Of a DNA stretch of 64,000 nt, positions 36,442 through 44,771 are shown piece after piece (within the stretch, counting starts at the first letter, position 1; each line of letters begins with the position of its first letter). Location: assembly GCF_013778505.1 (NCBI RefSeq), contig NZ_JAAOWU010000015.1:115196-179195 (forward strand), given 5' to 3'. The translations under genes and the position numbers were made by a program. Under the pieces are notes generated by a model that was not told where the DNA came from, searched no databases, and worked only from the letters and a program-made list of their open reading frames with translations. This stretch comes from Pseudomonas sivasensis (lineage in GTDB: Bacteria; Pseudomonadota; Gammaproteobacteria; Pseudomonadales; Pseudomonadaceae).

Positions 36442-37326
36442 TCAATCAATCGCCCGCAGGCACTCGGCAAAACGTTCGGCAAGGAAACGCGCAGCAGGCC
36501 CAAGGTGCTCGTCGCGACGCCATACCAGCTCCACCACCAGGGCCGGCGGCGTCCATTCGCTGTCCAGCTCCACCATTTGTTGCTGATAGGTCGGGTATTG
36601 CACGATATGCCGCGGCAACCAGGCCCAGCCCAGCCCACTCATCAGCCATTCGGCCAATACGTAGAAACTGTCGGCGCGCCACACCAGCGGACTGGCTGCT
36701 TCGCTGCCGGGGTAGACACTGGTCTGAGTCGACATCAACAGCTGCCGGTACTGGGCCAAGCGCTGGCACGTCACGTACCCGTCCTTGGCCAGCGGATGGT
36801 TCACGCCGCAGACGGTGACCATTTCCACACTGCCCACCACGCGCCGCTCAAGGGCCTCGGGAATCTGGTCGTGATAGAACAACAGGCCCAGGTCTGCCTT
36901 GCGCTCCACCAATTTGCGCGCCACGTCGCCTTGGGCGGCACTGGACAGTTGCACTTCCAGCAACGGGTATTGCACCGCCAGCGCCTCAAGGCTATCGAGC
37001 ACCGGCTGGAACAACATCGCCTCGTCCTGAGCCAATCGCAGGCAGGCTTCTTCACCACGGGTCAATGACAGCGCGCGGCCATTGAGCCGCTCACATTGGC
37101 GCAACACTTCGCGTGCTTCCTCCAGCAACACGCTACCGGCTTCAGTCAGGCGCGGCTGGCGCCCGCTGCTACGCTCAAACAGGCTCACCCCCAAGTCCGC
37201 TTCCAGCAATGCAATCCCATTGCTTACCGCCGATTGCGCCTTGCGCTGCCCACGCGCCACCGCTGAAAACGAACGCTGCTCGGCGACGTCGACAAATAGA
37301 CGCATCTGTTCAAGATTCCACTGCAT
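36442..37326 (-). CDS. LysR-type transcriptional regulator
   Basis: DNA-binding regulator of 294 residues. The N-terminal winged helix-turn-helix is clear (MRLFVDVAEQRSFSAVARGQ; AQSAVSNGIALLEADLGVSL; the RxLTEAG wing), followed by a periplasmic-binding-protein-like effector domain. The effector is unknown. It is divergent from an SMR efflux gene with 103 nt between the ATGs, and a palindrome in that gap is the likely binding site. The ATG at 37326 is chosen over a TTG two codons earlier. Confidence 0.9.
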   Translation of the reverse strand: MQWNLEQMRLFVDVAEQRSFSAVARGQRKAQSAVSNGIALLEADLGVSLFERSSGRQPRLTEAGSVLLEEAREVLRQCERLNGRALSLTRGEEACLRLAQDEAMLFQPVLDSLEALAVQYPLLEVQLSSAAQGDVARKLVERKADLGLLFYHDQIPEALERRVVGSVEMVTVCGVNHPLAKDGYVTCQRLAQYRQLLMSTQTSVYPGSEAASPLVWRADSFYVLAEWLMSGLGWAWLPRHIVQYPTYQQQMVELDSEWTPPALVVELVWRRDEHLGPAARFLAERFAECLRAID

Positions 37327-37351
37327 GGCCAACCCATCTTCAAATCGGATA

Positions 37352-37378
37352 GGTAATGACTTTACCCCATCTGGTAAA
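37352..37378. promoter_or_regulatory. LysR-type operator overlapping the SMR gene promoter
   Basis: Two nested palindromes, GGTAA-N5-TTACC (37352-37366) and TTTACC-N6-GGTAAA (37361-37378), share the middle half-site. The three half-sites fit a LysR tetramer site. TTTACC can also serve as the -35 of a promoter with TAAAAT at 37383-37388 (16-nt spacer) that reads into the SMR gene. Confidence 0.6.
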
Positions 37379-37429
37379 GCCCTAAAATGCCGACCTTATC
37401 AAGTGCGCTGTACACCGAGGATTGACGCC

Positions 37430-37765
37430 ATGAACCCTGCCTACTACTACCTGGCTATCGCCATTTGCTCGGAAGTGATCGCTACCGTCTCGATGAAAGC
37501 CATCAAGGGTTGGAGCACGCCGATCCCGTTGTTGCTGGTAGTCGTCGGGTACGGCGTGGCCTTCTGGATGCTGACGCTGGTGGTGCGCACAGTGCCGGTG
37601 GGTGTGGCCTACGCCGTGTGGGCCGGGATGGGTATCGTGATGGTCAGTATCGCGGCGCTGTTTATCTATGGGCAGAAGCTGGATGTCCCGGCGATGCTGG
37701 GGATGGGGCTGATTGTGCTGGGCGTGGTGGTCATCCAGTTGTTCTCGAAAACCGCCGGGCACTGA
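37430..37765 (+). CDS. Small multidrug resistance (SMR/EmrE-like) efflux protein
   Basis: Four-helix inner-membrane antiporter of 111 residues. The conserved membrane glutamate in helix 1 is E15 (YYYLAIAICSEVIATVSMK), equivalent to EmrE E14. The helix 2-3 motif PIPLLLVVVGYGVAFWML and VPVGVAYAVWAGMGIV with its central Trp are typical of the quaternary-cation exporters rather than of the Sug or Gdx guanidinium type. GAGGA precedes the ATG. The divergent LysR gene probably controls it. Confidence 0.88.
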   Translation: MNPAYYYLAIAICSEVIATVSMKAIKGWSTPIPLLLVVVGYGVAFWMLTLVVRTVPVGVAYAVWAGMGIVMVSIAALFIYGQKLDVPAMLGMGLIVLGVVVIQLFSKTAGH

Positions 37766-37820
37766 CCGCTACTCAACAGCCTGTATACTGCGCCTCTTGT
37801 CTTGAACACTGAGGTCGCCC

Positions 37821-38996
37821 ATGCCATCCGTTATTTCCACCGACGTTCTGATTGTCGGCGCCGGGGTTGCCGGCCTCTGGCTGAATGCGCGGCTGCGCCG
37901 CCAGGGGTTTTCCACGGTGGTGGTGGAGAGCGCCACCTTGGGTGGCGGGCAAAGCGTGAAGTCCCAGGGGATTATTCACGGCGGTGCGAAATACGCCCTT
38001 CATGGCGCCCTTACCGGCGCCTCCGAAGCGATTGCCGACATGCCGCGCCGCTGGCGTGAAGCCTTGGCGGGCAACGGCGAACTGGACCTGTCGGGCGTGC
38101 GTTTGCTGTCCGAAGCCCATTACCTGTGGTCCCCCGGCACCCTCGCCGGCAACCTCACCAGTTTTTTTGCCAGCAAGGCCGTGCGTGGCCGTGTCGATCA
38201 GGTCAAGGGCGACGACCTGCCACCGGCGCTGCAAGACCGCCGCTTCAAGGGCAAGGTGTATCGCCTGGCCGAGTTGGTGGTTGATGTACCAAGCCTGATC
38301 GAACGCCTCGCGCAGCTTGCCGGTGACGGCTTGCTTGCAGGTCAACATATCGAACCGCTGCTGGACGCCAACACGCTGGTGGGCTTGAAGGTGGATGGCC
38401 GTGAAATCCGCGCCCAGCGCATTGTCTTGAGCGCTGGCGGCGGCACCGCTGAACTGCTGAGCACCCTTGGCCTGAACAATCCGGCCATGCAAAAACGTCC
38501 ACTGCATATGATCATCGCCAAAGGCCCAGGCCTGAAGCCGCTGTACGCCCACTGCCTGGGCGGCGGCACCAAGCCACGTATCACCGTGACCACCCACCCG
38601 GCTGCCGATGGCAACTGGGTGTGGTACATGGGCGGTGATATTGCCGAGGCCGACGGCGTTGCACGTACGCCCGAGGAACAAATCGCCACCACCCAGAAAG
38701 AACTCGCGCAATTGCTGCCCTGGATCGACATGAGCCAAACCCGCTGGGCCACTCTGCGCGTCGACCGCGCCGAACCGCTGCAATCAGGCCTCAGCCGTCC
38801 CGACAACGCCTTTGTCGCCGACGAAGGTCGCCTGCTGGTGGGCTGGCCGACCAAACTGGCCTTGGCGCCTGACTTCGCCGATCGCGTAATTAACAGCCTC
38901 GAACGTGACGGCATCCGCCCAAGCGCAGTTGAACCGCTGCCGGACCTGCCAAAACCCGCCCTCGGCGTTCCAGCTTGGGAGCAACTGTTACCATGA
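37821..38996 (+). CDS. FAD-dependent oxidoreductase (DAO family)
   Basis: Flavoprotein of 391 residues. The N-terminal Rossmann motif VLIVGAGVAGLWLNARLRRQG binds FAD, and VVVESATLGGGQSVKSQGIIHGG follows as in glycerol-3-phosphate/amino-acid oxidase-type enzymes. No signal or membrane segment is seen. The substrate is unknown. It is first in a tight operon with an aldo/keto reductase (ATGA overlap of 4 nt) and a Nudix-like protein, which suggests a shared redox or repair pathway. The P. aeruginosa PA4991 locus has the same first two genes. Confidence 0.85.
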   Translation: MPSVISTDVLIVGAGVAGLWLNARLRRQGFSTVVVESATLGGGQSVKSQGIIHGGAKYALHGALTGASEAIADMPRRWREALAGNGELDLSGVRLLSEAHYLWSPGTLAGNLTSFFASKAVRGRVDQVKGDDLPPALQDRRFKGKVYRLAELVVDVPSLIERLAQLAGDGLLAGQHIEPLLDANTLVGLKVDGREIRAQRIVLSAGGGTAELLSTLGLNNPAMQKRPLHMIIAKGPGLKPLYAHCLGGGTKPRITVTTHPAADGNWVWYMGGDIAEADGVARTPEEQIATTQKELAQLLPWIDMSQTRWATLRVDRAEPLQSGLSRPDNAFVADEGRLLVGWPTKLALAPDFADRVINSLERDGIRPSAVEPLPDLPKPALGVPAWEQLLP

Positions 38997-39805
38997 GCCT
39001 GCCAACTTTGCACGACCTGCATCGCCCTTTGGGCAGCACCGGCATTCTGGTATCGCCGCTGGGCCTGGGCACCGTCAAGCTGGGCCGTGACCAGGGTGTT
39101 AAATACCCCAACGGTTTCCAGATTCCGGATGACGACGAAGCGCGAATGCTACTGCGCCAAGCTCGTCAGCTTGGCATCAACCTGATCGACACCGCGCCGG
39201 CTTATGGGCGCAGCGAAGAACGCCTGGGGCCGCTGTTACGCGACCAACGTAAGGATTGGGTGATCGTCAGCAAGGTAGGCGAAGAGTTCGAAAATGGTGT
39301 CTCCCAGCACGATTTCAGTGCCGCCCACACTCGGCTGTCCATTGAGCGCAGCTTGAAACGACTTGAAACGGATTTTATCGACCTGGTGCTGGTGCATTCC
39401 GATGGTAACGACCTGCACATCCTCAACGAGTGCGAGGTCTACCAGACCCTCGCAGAGCTGAAAAAAGAGGGCAAGATTCGCGGTTTCGGCTTCTCCGGCA
39501 AAACCGTCGAAGGCGGCGTGAAGGCTCTGGAACAGGGTGATTGCGCGATGGTCACCTACAATTTGAACGAACAGGCGGAGAAAGCCGTCATTGATTATGC
39601 AGCGGCCCATGGCAAGGGCATCTTGGTCAAAAAGGCACTGGCCAGCGGCCACGTTTGCCTGGAGCCCGGAATGGATCCAATACATGCCAGTTTCATGCTG
39701 TTGTTTGCGCAAACCGGCGTCGCCAGTGCTATTGTCGGGACCATTAATCCGCTGCACCTGGCCCATAACGTGGCGACCGCTGCCAAGGTCATTCGTCAAC
39801 TCTGA
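38993..39805 (+). CDS. Aldo/keto reductase
   Basis: NAD(P)H-dependent reductase of 270 residues. The TIM-barrel family signatures are present: VSPLGLGTVKLGR, INLIDTAPAYGRSEERLGPLL with the catalytic Asp and Tyr, and DFIDLVLVHSDG where the usual catalytic His region lies. KEGKIRGFGFSG is the expected barrel strand. The substrate is unknown. The ATG overlaps the stop of the FAD oxidoreductase gene (ATGA), so the two products are probably made together. Confidence 0.88.
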   Translation: MSLPTLHDLHRPLGSTGILVSPLGLGTVKLGRDQGVKYPNGFQIPDDDEARMLLRQARQLGINLIDTAPAYGRSEERLGPLLRDQRKDWVIVSKVGEEFENGVSQHDFSAAHTRLSIERSLKRLETDFIDLVLVHSDGNDLHILNECEVYQTLAELKKEGKIRGFGFSGKTVEGGVKALEQGDCAMVTYNLNEQAEKAVIDYAAAHGKGILVKKALASGHVCLEPGMDPIHASFMLLFAQTGVASAIVGTINPLHLAHNVATAAKVIRQL

Positions 39806-39846
39806 TGCCGCCCACGCGGCCGACCCCGTCGCAAAAAGGAGCCGAC

Positions 39847-40806
39847 ATGCCGCGAACGCTCATAAGAAAAAACCCCAGCAACTTTAAAACACTGCCGCTG
39901 CACGTCGAAGCCACCCCTGAAGGCCTGAGCTATCAGAGCGTGGGCATGCCGCTCAACTTCGCCCAGACCCTGCAACGGCGCAAGCCGGTGGAGGTGGCAG
40001 ACTCGGAACGTTTCGTGCTGGAACTGGCCAACCTCGGCGTGTCGGTACGCTTGACCCTGCACTGGCAAAACCGCGATTACTGGGTGCTGGTGCGCCAGCG
40101 TCGCCAGGACCGTGGTGATGTGGTGCTCAAGCTGATCTCCGGCTACGTCCCGGCCCACGAGCTGAATCTGCCACTGCACACCGCCATCCAGGAGATTGCT
40201 GAAGAGTGCCTGCTGGAAACACCCGAAGGCTGGCTCGGCGGGCGCTTCAATGACACCTGGCTGCCGGCGCCCTACTCCGCGGCGCTGCATTACCGCGAAG
40301 CGCTGCCGTTTCGCCTGAGCCCGCTATCCGGTGCGGCCCGCCCGGTGCGTTGCGCCACCACCCAGTTGATCGAACGACCACGGGCCTATGTGCATTTGCC
40401 CACGGCATCGCTGCAATTGATCTACGACCTTCGCCTGGAAGTGCCGAAGGAAGCCAAGTCGCTGAGCCTGTTCCATGTGGATGAGCGCCTGGAAGGCGAC
40501 CAGTTGGTCGCGCGCCTGGACCGCAAGCGTCCGGACTTGTACCTGATGCCGCTAAAAGACGGCCAGCCCCTTCCCGAGTTGTACACCGTGAAGAAAGACC
40601 AACTGTACCCGGCCAGTACGCGGGGTTTGTACCTGGCGGAAAGCTTCGCCCAGCAGGAAGGCTGGCTGGTGCGGGAAGAGCGCATTCGCTGGAAGGATTG
40701 GCTGAGACAGCAAGGTCTGGCGGAGCCGGAGAAGGAGTCGAAGTTGAAGGGATTGGCGCGGCGCGTGTTGCGCAAGATCGTGCCGAAGAAAAAGGCCAAG
40801 GGCTAA
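39847..40806 (+). CDS. Conserved protein with a divergent Nudix-like motif
   Basis: Protein of 319 residues of unknown function. Around 110-145 a motif resembles a Nudix box: G-x5-E, then nine instead of seven residues, then QEIAEECLL in place of the REUxEExGU end. The catalytic EE pair is kept while R and G are replaced. The C-terminus is strongly basic (KLKGLARRVLRKIVPKKKAKG). No Walker motifs are seen. AAAGGAG precedes the ATG at 39847. It lies 41 nt after the aldo/keto reductase gene, so it is the third gene of that operon. Confidence 0.65.
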   Translation: MPRTLIRKNPSNFKTLPLHVEATPEGLSYQSVGMPLNFAQTLQRRKPVEVADSERFVLELANLGVSVRLTLHWQNRDYWVLVRQRRQDRGDVVLKLISGYVPAHELNLPLHTAIQEIAEECLLETPEGWLGGRFNDTWLPAPYSAALHYREALPFRLSPLSGAARPVRCATTQLIERPRAYVHLPTASLQLIYDLRLEVPKEAKSLSLFHVDERLEGDQLVARLDRKRPDLYLMPLKDGQPLPELYTVKKDQLYPASTRGLYLAESFAQQEGWLVREERIRWKDWLRQQGLAEPEKESKLKGLARRVLRKIVPKKKAKG

Positions 40807-40810
40807 ACTG

Positions 40811-40853
40811 CAATCTAATGTGGGAGAGGGATTGCCACTCCCACATTAGATTG
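40811..40853. terminator. REP-derived 16-bp hairpin, likely bidirectional terminator
   Basis: CAATCTAATGTGGGAG and CTCCCACATTAGATTG form a perfect 16-bp stem with an 11-nt loop, between the convergent Nudix-like and epimerase genes. The inner part TGTGGGAG / CTCCCACA matches the outer bases of the local REP family. It starts 4 nt after one stop and ends 3 nt before the other. Confidence 0.7.
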
Positions 40854-40856
40854 GGG

Positions 40857-41792
40857 TTAGCCGTTAAGCAGTCGTTCCAGGCCGACTTTCAGCGGGGTAG
40901 GTTCCGGCAACGTGAAACTCGCCAACAACCGCTGGTTGTTCGCCCGTGAATGCCGAATATCCCCCGACCGCGCCGGCCCGTAAGTCACGGATGGCAAGGA
41001 GCCCACCGCTTCTTCCAGCGCCTGCAGCACTTGCTTGAGCGTAGTGGTACGGTTCCAGCCCACGTTGATCGCCCCCAAAGGAGCCTGCGGCGCTTCGATC
41101 GCCTGCACCAACACGTCAACCAGGTCTTCCACGTACATAAAGTCGCGGGTTTGCTCGCCATCGCCAAACACGGCAATCGGCAAACCCTGCTGTGCACGTT
41201 CGCTGAAGATACTGATCACGCCGGAGTATGGCGACGACGGGTCCTGGCGCGGCCCGAAGATATTGAAGAAGCGGAAAATCACCGGCTCCAGACCATGCTG
41301 GCGGCGATAGAAATCAAAGTAGTGCTCGCCGGCCAGCTTATCGGACGCATAGGGCGTCAACGGCGCCTTGGTAGTCTCTTCGTCAATCGAAGCACCTTCG
41401 CCGTTGTTGCCATACACCGCTGCGCTGGATGCAAAGACCACGCGCTTGACGCCTGCCTTGCGCATGGCTTCGCAGACATTCAGGGTACCGACGAAATTGC
41501 TCTGGTGCGTGCTGACTGGATCATCCACCGAGGCCTGCACGGACGCGACCGCCGCCAGGTGCACCACCGCCGTTGCGCCAACAGCGGCACGCGCCACCAG
41601 CCCGGCATCGGCGACATCACCTTCGAGCAGCTCGACAAGCGGGTTGTGCAACGGCAGGTTGCTGCGTTTGCCTGTGGACAAGTTGTCCAGCACACGCACC
41701 GCGTAGCCCTTAGCTAGCAAGGCATCCACGAGGTGCGAGCCAATAAAGCCCGCGCCACCGGTGATCAGAACCAACGGATCAGCCTTACTCAT
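40857..41792 (-). CDS. NAD-dependent epimerase/dehydratase (GalE-like)
   Basis: Extended short-chain dehydrogenase of 311 residues. The Rossmann motif is VLITGGAGFIGSHLVDAL. The active-site Ser and Tyr-x3-Lys lie in VVFASSAAVYG and PYASDKLAGEHY, and FNIFGPRQDPSSPYSG is typical of UDP-hexose 4-epimerases. The substrate is probably a UDP-sugar for the LPS core or O-chain. It overlaps hldE by 8 nt, so it belongs to the hldE transcription unit. The ATG at 41792 is chosen because homology starts at the Rossmann strand. Confidence 0.88.
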   Translation of the reverse strand: MSKADPLVLITGGAGFIGSHLVDALLAKGYAVRVLDNLSTGKRSNLPLHNPLVELLEGDVADAGLVARAAVGATAVVHLAAVASVQASVDDPVSTHQSNFVGTLNVCEAMRKAGVKRVVFASSAAVYGNNGEGASIDEETTKAPLTPYASDKLAGEHYFDFYRRQHGLEPVIFRFFNIFGPRQDPSSPYSGVISIFSERAQQGLPIAVFGDGEQTRDFMYVEDLVDVLVQAIEAPQAPLGAINVGWNRTTTLKQVLQALEEAVGSLPSVTYGPARSGDIRHSRANNQRLLASFTLPEPTPLKVGLERLLNG

Positions 41793-43209
41793 TATTGCGG
41801 ATCTTCTCGACAATCGCCGTGGTCGAGCTGTTCTCAACCAGACCCAACACTTTGACCTTGCCGCCGTAGGCGCTGACGATATCTGCACCGACCACCTGGT
41901 CGACGGAATAGTCGCCGCCCTTGACCAGAACGTCCGGCTTGACCTGAGCCAGCAGATTTTCCGGGGTCGCTTCAGGGAAACTGATCACCCAGTCCACTGC
42001 TCCCAACCCAGCCAGCACGGCCATGCGCCGGTCGACGCTGTTGATTGGACGGCCAGGGCCTTTCAGGCGGCTGACCGAAGCGTCGTCGTTGACCGCAACG
42101 ATCAGGCGATCGCCTTGGGCGCGCGCCTGCTCCAGGTAAGTCACGTGGCCGGCGTGCAGGATGTCGAAGCAGCCGTTGGTGAACACAATGCTTTCGTTAT
42201 GCGCGCGAGCGTCGTCAATCGCCAGCAGCAATTGCTCGATGGTCAGCACACCGCGCTCCGAGCCTTCGGAGCGTTGGATGGCGCGGCGCAGCTCAGGTGC
42301 GCTGATGGCAGCGGTACCCAGTTTGCCGACCACGATGCCCGCCGCCAGATTGGCCAGGGCCACGGCGTGAGGCAGCTCTTCGCCGGCCGCGATGGAAGCG
42401 GCCAGGGTAGAAATCACGGTGTCTCCGGCGCCAGTGACGTCGAACACTTCACGGGCCCGCGCCGGCAGGTGCATCGGCGGGTGGCCTGGACGCAGCAGGG
42501 TCATGCCGTGCTCTCCACGGGTCACCAGCAAGGCACCGAGGTCGAGATCGGCCATGAGTGCCGCGCCTTTGGTCACCAGTTCGTGCTCATCGGCACAACC
42601 GCCGACGATGGCTTCGAACTCGCTGAGGTTCGGCGTGATCAGGCTGGCGCCCCGATAAATCGAGAAGTCCTTGCCCTTGGGATCGGCCAACACCGGGATG
42701 CCCTTGGCCTTGGCGGCCTGGATCAGCACTTGGTGATTCTTCAATGCGCCTTTGCCGTAGTCGGACAGCACCAGCACCTTGATGCCTTCGAGCAACTCGT
42801 CGACCTGCCCACTGAGGGCCAAGGCGTCGGTGGCGAAGGGTTCTTCGAAATCGATACGCAGCAACTGCTGGTGCCGGCTCATGACCCGCAGCTTGACGAT
42901 GGTCGGCTGGTGGGCAATGCGCTGGAACAGCGCACGCACACCAGCACCGCGCAGGCTGTTGGCCAGGCTGTCGGCGGCTTCGTCGTCGCCGGTCACACCC
43001 ACCAGGGAGGCCGGGGCGCCGAGGGCGGCAATATTGAGGGCAACGTTGGCAGCGCCACCCGGACGGTCTTCGATTTGCTCGACCTTGACTACCGGTACCG
43101 GCGCCTCAGGGGAAATCCGTGAGGTACCGCCATGCCAGTAACGGTCGAGCATGACATCGCCGACCACCAAGACAGGGGCTTGATCGAATCGCGGCATGGA
43201 CAACTTCAT
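41785..43209 (-). CDS. hldE: Bifunctional heptose 7-phosphate kinase / heptose 1-phosphate adenylyltransferase
   Basis: Makes ADP-heptose for the LPS inner core. The product has 474 residues. The N-terminal ribokinase-like domain runs from VLVVGDVMLDRYWHG to EVFDVTGAGDTVISTLA. The C-terminal nucleotidyltransferase (about 340-474) has FTNGCFDILHAGHVTYLEQA with the HxGH site. ATG at 43209. The following epimerase gene overlaps by 8 nt. The gene lies next to msbA in P. aeruginosa (PA4996-PA4997), but here two sulfation genes separate them. Confidence 0.97.
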   Translation of the reverse strand: MKLSMPRFDQAPVLVVGDVMLDRYWHGGTSRISPEAPVPVVKVEQIEDRPGGAANVALNIAALGAPASLVGVTGDDEAADSLANSLRGAGVRALFQRIAHQPTIVKLRVMSRHQQLLRIDFEEPFATDALALSGQVDELLEGIKVLVLSDYGKGALKNHQVLIQAAKAKGIPVLADPKGKDFSIYRGASLITPNLSEFEAIVGGCADEHELVTKGAALMADLDLGALLVTRGEHGMTLLRPGHPPMHLPARAREVFDVTGAGDTVISTLAASIAAGEELPHAVALANLAAGIVVGKLGTAAISAPELRRAIQRSEGSERGVLTIEQLLLAIDDARAHNESIVFTNGCFDILHAGHVTYLEQARAQGDRLIVAVNDDASVSRLKGPGRPINSVDRRMAVLAGLGAVDWVISFPEATPENLLAQVKPDVLVKGGDYSVDQVVGADIVSAYGGKVKVLGLVENSSTTAIVEKIRNNE

Positions 43210-43312
43210 GGAGCAACCCACATACAAAATGAACAGGGGCGCGATATTAGCACAGGGTGAGCGCTGCCTAGTTCGAGAGCTTTATCCGCAATGCGCCATG
43301 CGCCAAAACTGG

Positions 43313-43921
43313 TTATTTTTTAAACAAAACCGCCAAGATATGCTCAACGGCATCGGCCAGCTCGACCTCATCGGTATTGATCTCACAGTCAGCCGCGCTC
43401 GGCGCTTCATAGGGGCTGTCCAAACCGGTGAACGCTTTGATACGCCCATCCAACGCCGCTCGGTACAAGCCCTTGGGGTCACGCCGAGCACACACGTCGA
43501 ACGGCGTGCTAACGTAAACCTCAAAGAATTGCCCCGGCCCGAACAGCGCCTTGGCGGTTGCTCGGTCGACGCTGAACGGCGAGATCGCTGACACAATCAC
43601 AATCAATCCCGCATCGACCATCAACCGCGCTACTTCGCCAATGCGCCGGATATTTTCCTTGCGCGCCGCATCGCTCATGCCCAAGTCATTGCACAACCCC
43701 GTGCGCAAATTATCGCCATCGAGCACAAAGGTGTGCCGGCCCTGCTCGTTGAGTTGCACCTCAAGGGCATTGGCCAGGGTCGACTTGCCGGAACCGGACA
43801 ACCCCGTCAACCACAGGCAGCACGGCTGTTGATGCTTGAGCGCCGCCCGTGCCGCCGCCGACAACGACAGGGCAAAGGGACGAATGGCAGCGGACCCACT
43901 GGCAAGCGACTGGTTATTCAT
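43313..43921 (-). CDS. cysC: Adenylylsulfate (APS) kinase
   Basis: Phosphorylates APS to PAPS, the sulfate donor. The 202-residue protein is a stand-alone CysC: P-loop GLSGSGKST (40-48), then LDGDNLRTGLCNDLGMS, RKENIRRIGEVARLM, AISPF with the family serine, RDPKGLYRAA and FTGLDSPYEAP. All of these are conserved APS-kinase motifs. It overlaps the upstream sulfotransferase gene by 8 nt. The pairing suggests a dedicated PAPS supply for that enzyme rather than general sulfate assimilation. Confidence 0.93.
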   Translation of the reverse strand: MNNQSLASGSAAIRPFALSLSAAARAALKHQQPCCLWLTGLSGSGKSTLANALEVQLNEQGRHTFVLDGDNLRTGLCNDLGMSDAARKENIRRIGEVARLMVDAGLIVIVSAISPFSVDRATAKALFGPGQFFEVYVSTPFDVCARRDPKGLYRAALDGRIKAFTGLDSPYEAPSAADCEINTDEVELADAVEHILAVLFKK

Positions 43922-44618
43922 AACCCAACACCTCGTAATCACGCTGATAGGCGCGCCTGACCAAACGGCGCGTACGCACCGAGCAGAACGCCCTGACCGG
44001 CTCGCTGCGCCGCCCCAGTGAAACATTCAGATGTGGCATAGATGAGGTCACGCCGAGGCGCTCGCACAGGTGCTGGAAATCTTGTTCCAGCGATTCCTGA
44101 CGGCCGAGAAAATCCATAGCCATCCCGCCCAGGTGATCAACCAGAAAGTCGGTCTGGGGCGCGAAATGCAGTTGGCGGCGCAGGTTGTCCGGGTGCAGCC
44201 AGCCGGCCACAAATTGGTCGAAGTCACGGTAGCTGCTGACCAGTGCCTGGGCTTGCACGTCGCGGGCACCCATGTGGTTGCCGCGCAAGTACGTGTAGGC
44301 CGAGTAAGCCCGCTCCAGCGGGTCACGCACAAAGGCAAACTTGAAACTGCGCTGGCAGTGTTCGGGAAACTGCTGCTGATACCAGTAATACGGCAGATGC
44401 CCCGGCCAGCGGCCATCAAGAAGCGCCGAGCACACGCTGCTGCCGGCGCATTTTGGCACATGGATAAACACGCACTTGTGTCGCTCGAACGCGGGATTAA
44501 GGGTGGTCACCCCAGACAGGGATTTGTTCACCGCCTGACGGTCAACCACCGACAAACGCCCCAGCAGAAACACCCTCTGGTGCTTGGGAAGCATTTTCCA
44601 GAACAGACGTTGCAACAT
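43914..44618 (-). CDS. Sulfotransferase family protein (PAPS-dependent)
   Basis: Protein of 234 residues. The 5'-phosphosulfate-binding loop HVPKCAGSS (53-61) and the 3'-phosphate-binding motif RDPLERAYSAY (98-108) are characteristic of Golgi-type carbohydrate sulfotransferases and bacterial relatives. The N-terminus is basic and amphipathic (LQRLFWKMLPKHQRVFLLGR), suggesting membrane contact. The acceptor is unknown; the locus points to an LPS core or O-chain sugar. The ATG at 44618 is preferred over a GTG 12 nt upstream. The cysC gene follows with an 8-nt overlap. Confidence 0.85.
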   Translation of the reverse strand: MLQRLFWKMLPKHQRVFLLGRLSVVDRQAVNKSLSGVTTLNPAFERHKCVFIHVPKCAGSSVCSALLDGRWPGHLPYYWYQQQFPEHCQRSFKFAFVRDPLERAYSAYTYLRGNHMGARDVQAQALVSSYRDFDQFVAGWLHPDNLRRQLHFAPQTDFLVDHLGGMAMDFLGRQESLEQDFQHLCERLGVTSSMPHLNVSLGRRSEPVRAFCSVRTRRLVRRAYQRDYEVLGYE

Positions 44619-44745
44619 TCCATTACCCACGCAAGAAGGTTAGCCCTCTCGTTCGTCATTCGAATCGAGAAGGCCAACATAACAAACGATAGGCAACGAA
44701 TTATTTGGCTTTGGTCAAGCCCTGTAAGGAACTCGATACAAACAA

Positions 44746-44766
44746 CGGGGCGCATTGCGCGCCCCG
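44746..44766 (-). terminator. Rho-independent terminator after msbA
   Basis: CGGGGCGC and GCGCCCCG form an 8-bp stem with a 5-nt loop. On the minus strand TTGTTTGTAT follows. It starts 5 nt after the msbA stop, so the downstream sulfotransferase-cysC pair probably has its own promoter in the AT-richer gap 44619-44745. Confidence 0.85.
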
Positions 44767-44771
44767 TCGGA

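Noticed and set aside
43914..44771. Mobile element carrying the sulfation genes
   Set aside because: No transposase, integrase, direct repeats or tRNA target could be seen at its borders, so transfer is only an inference.
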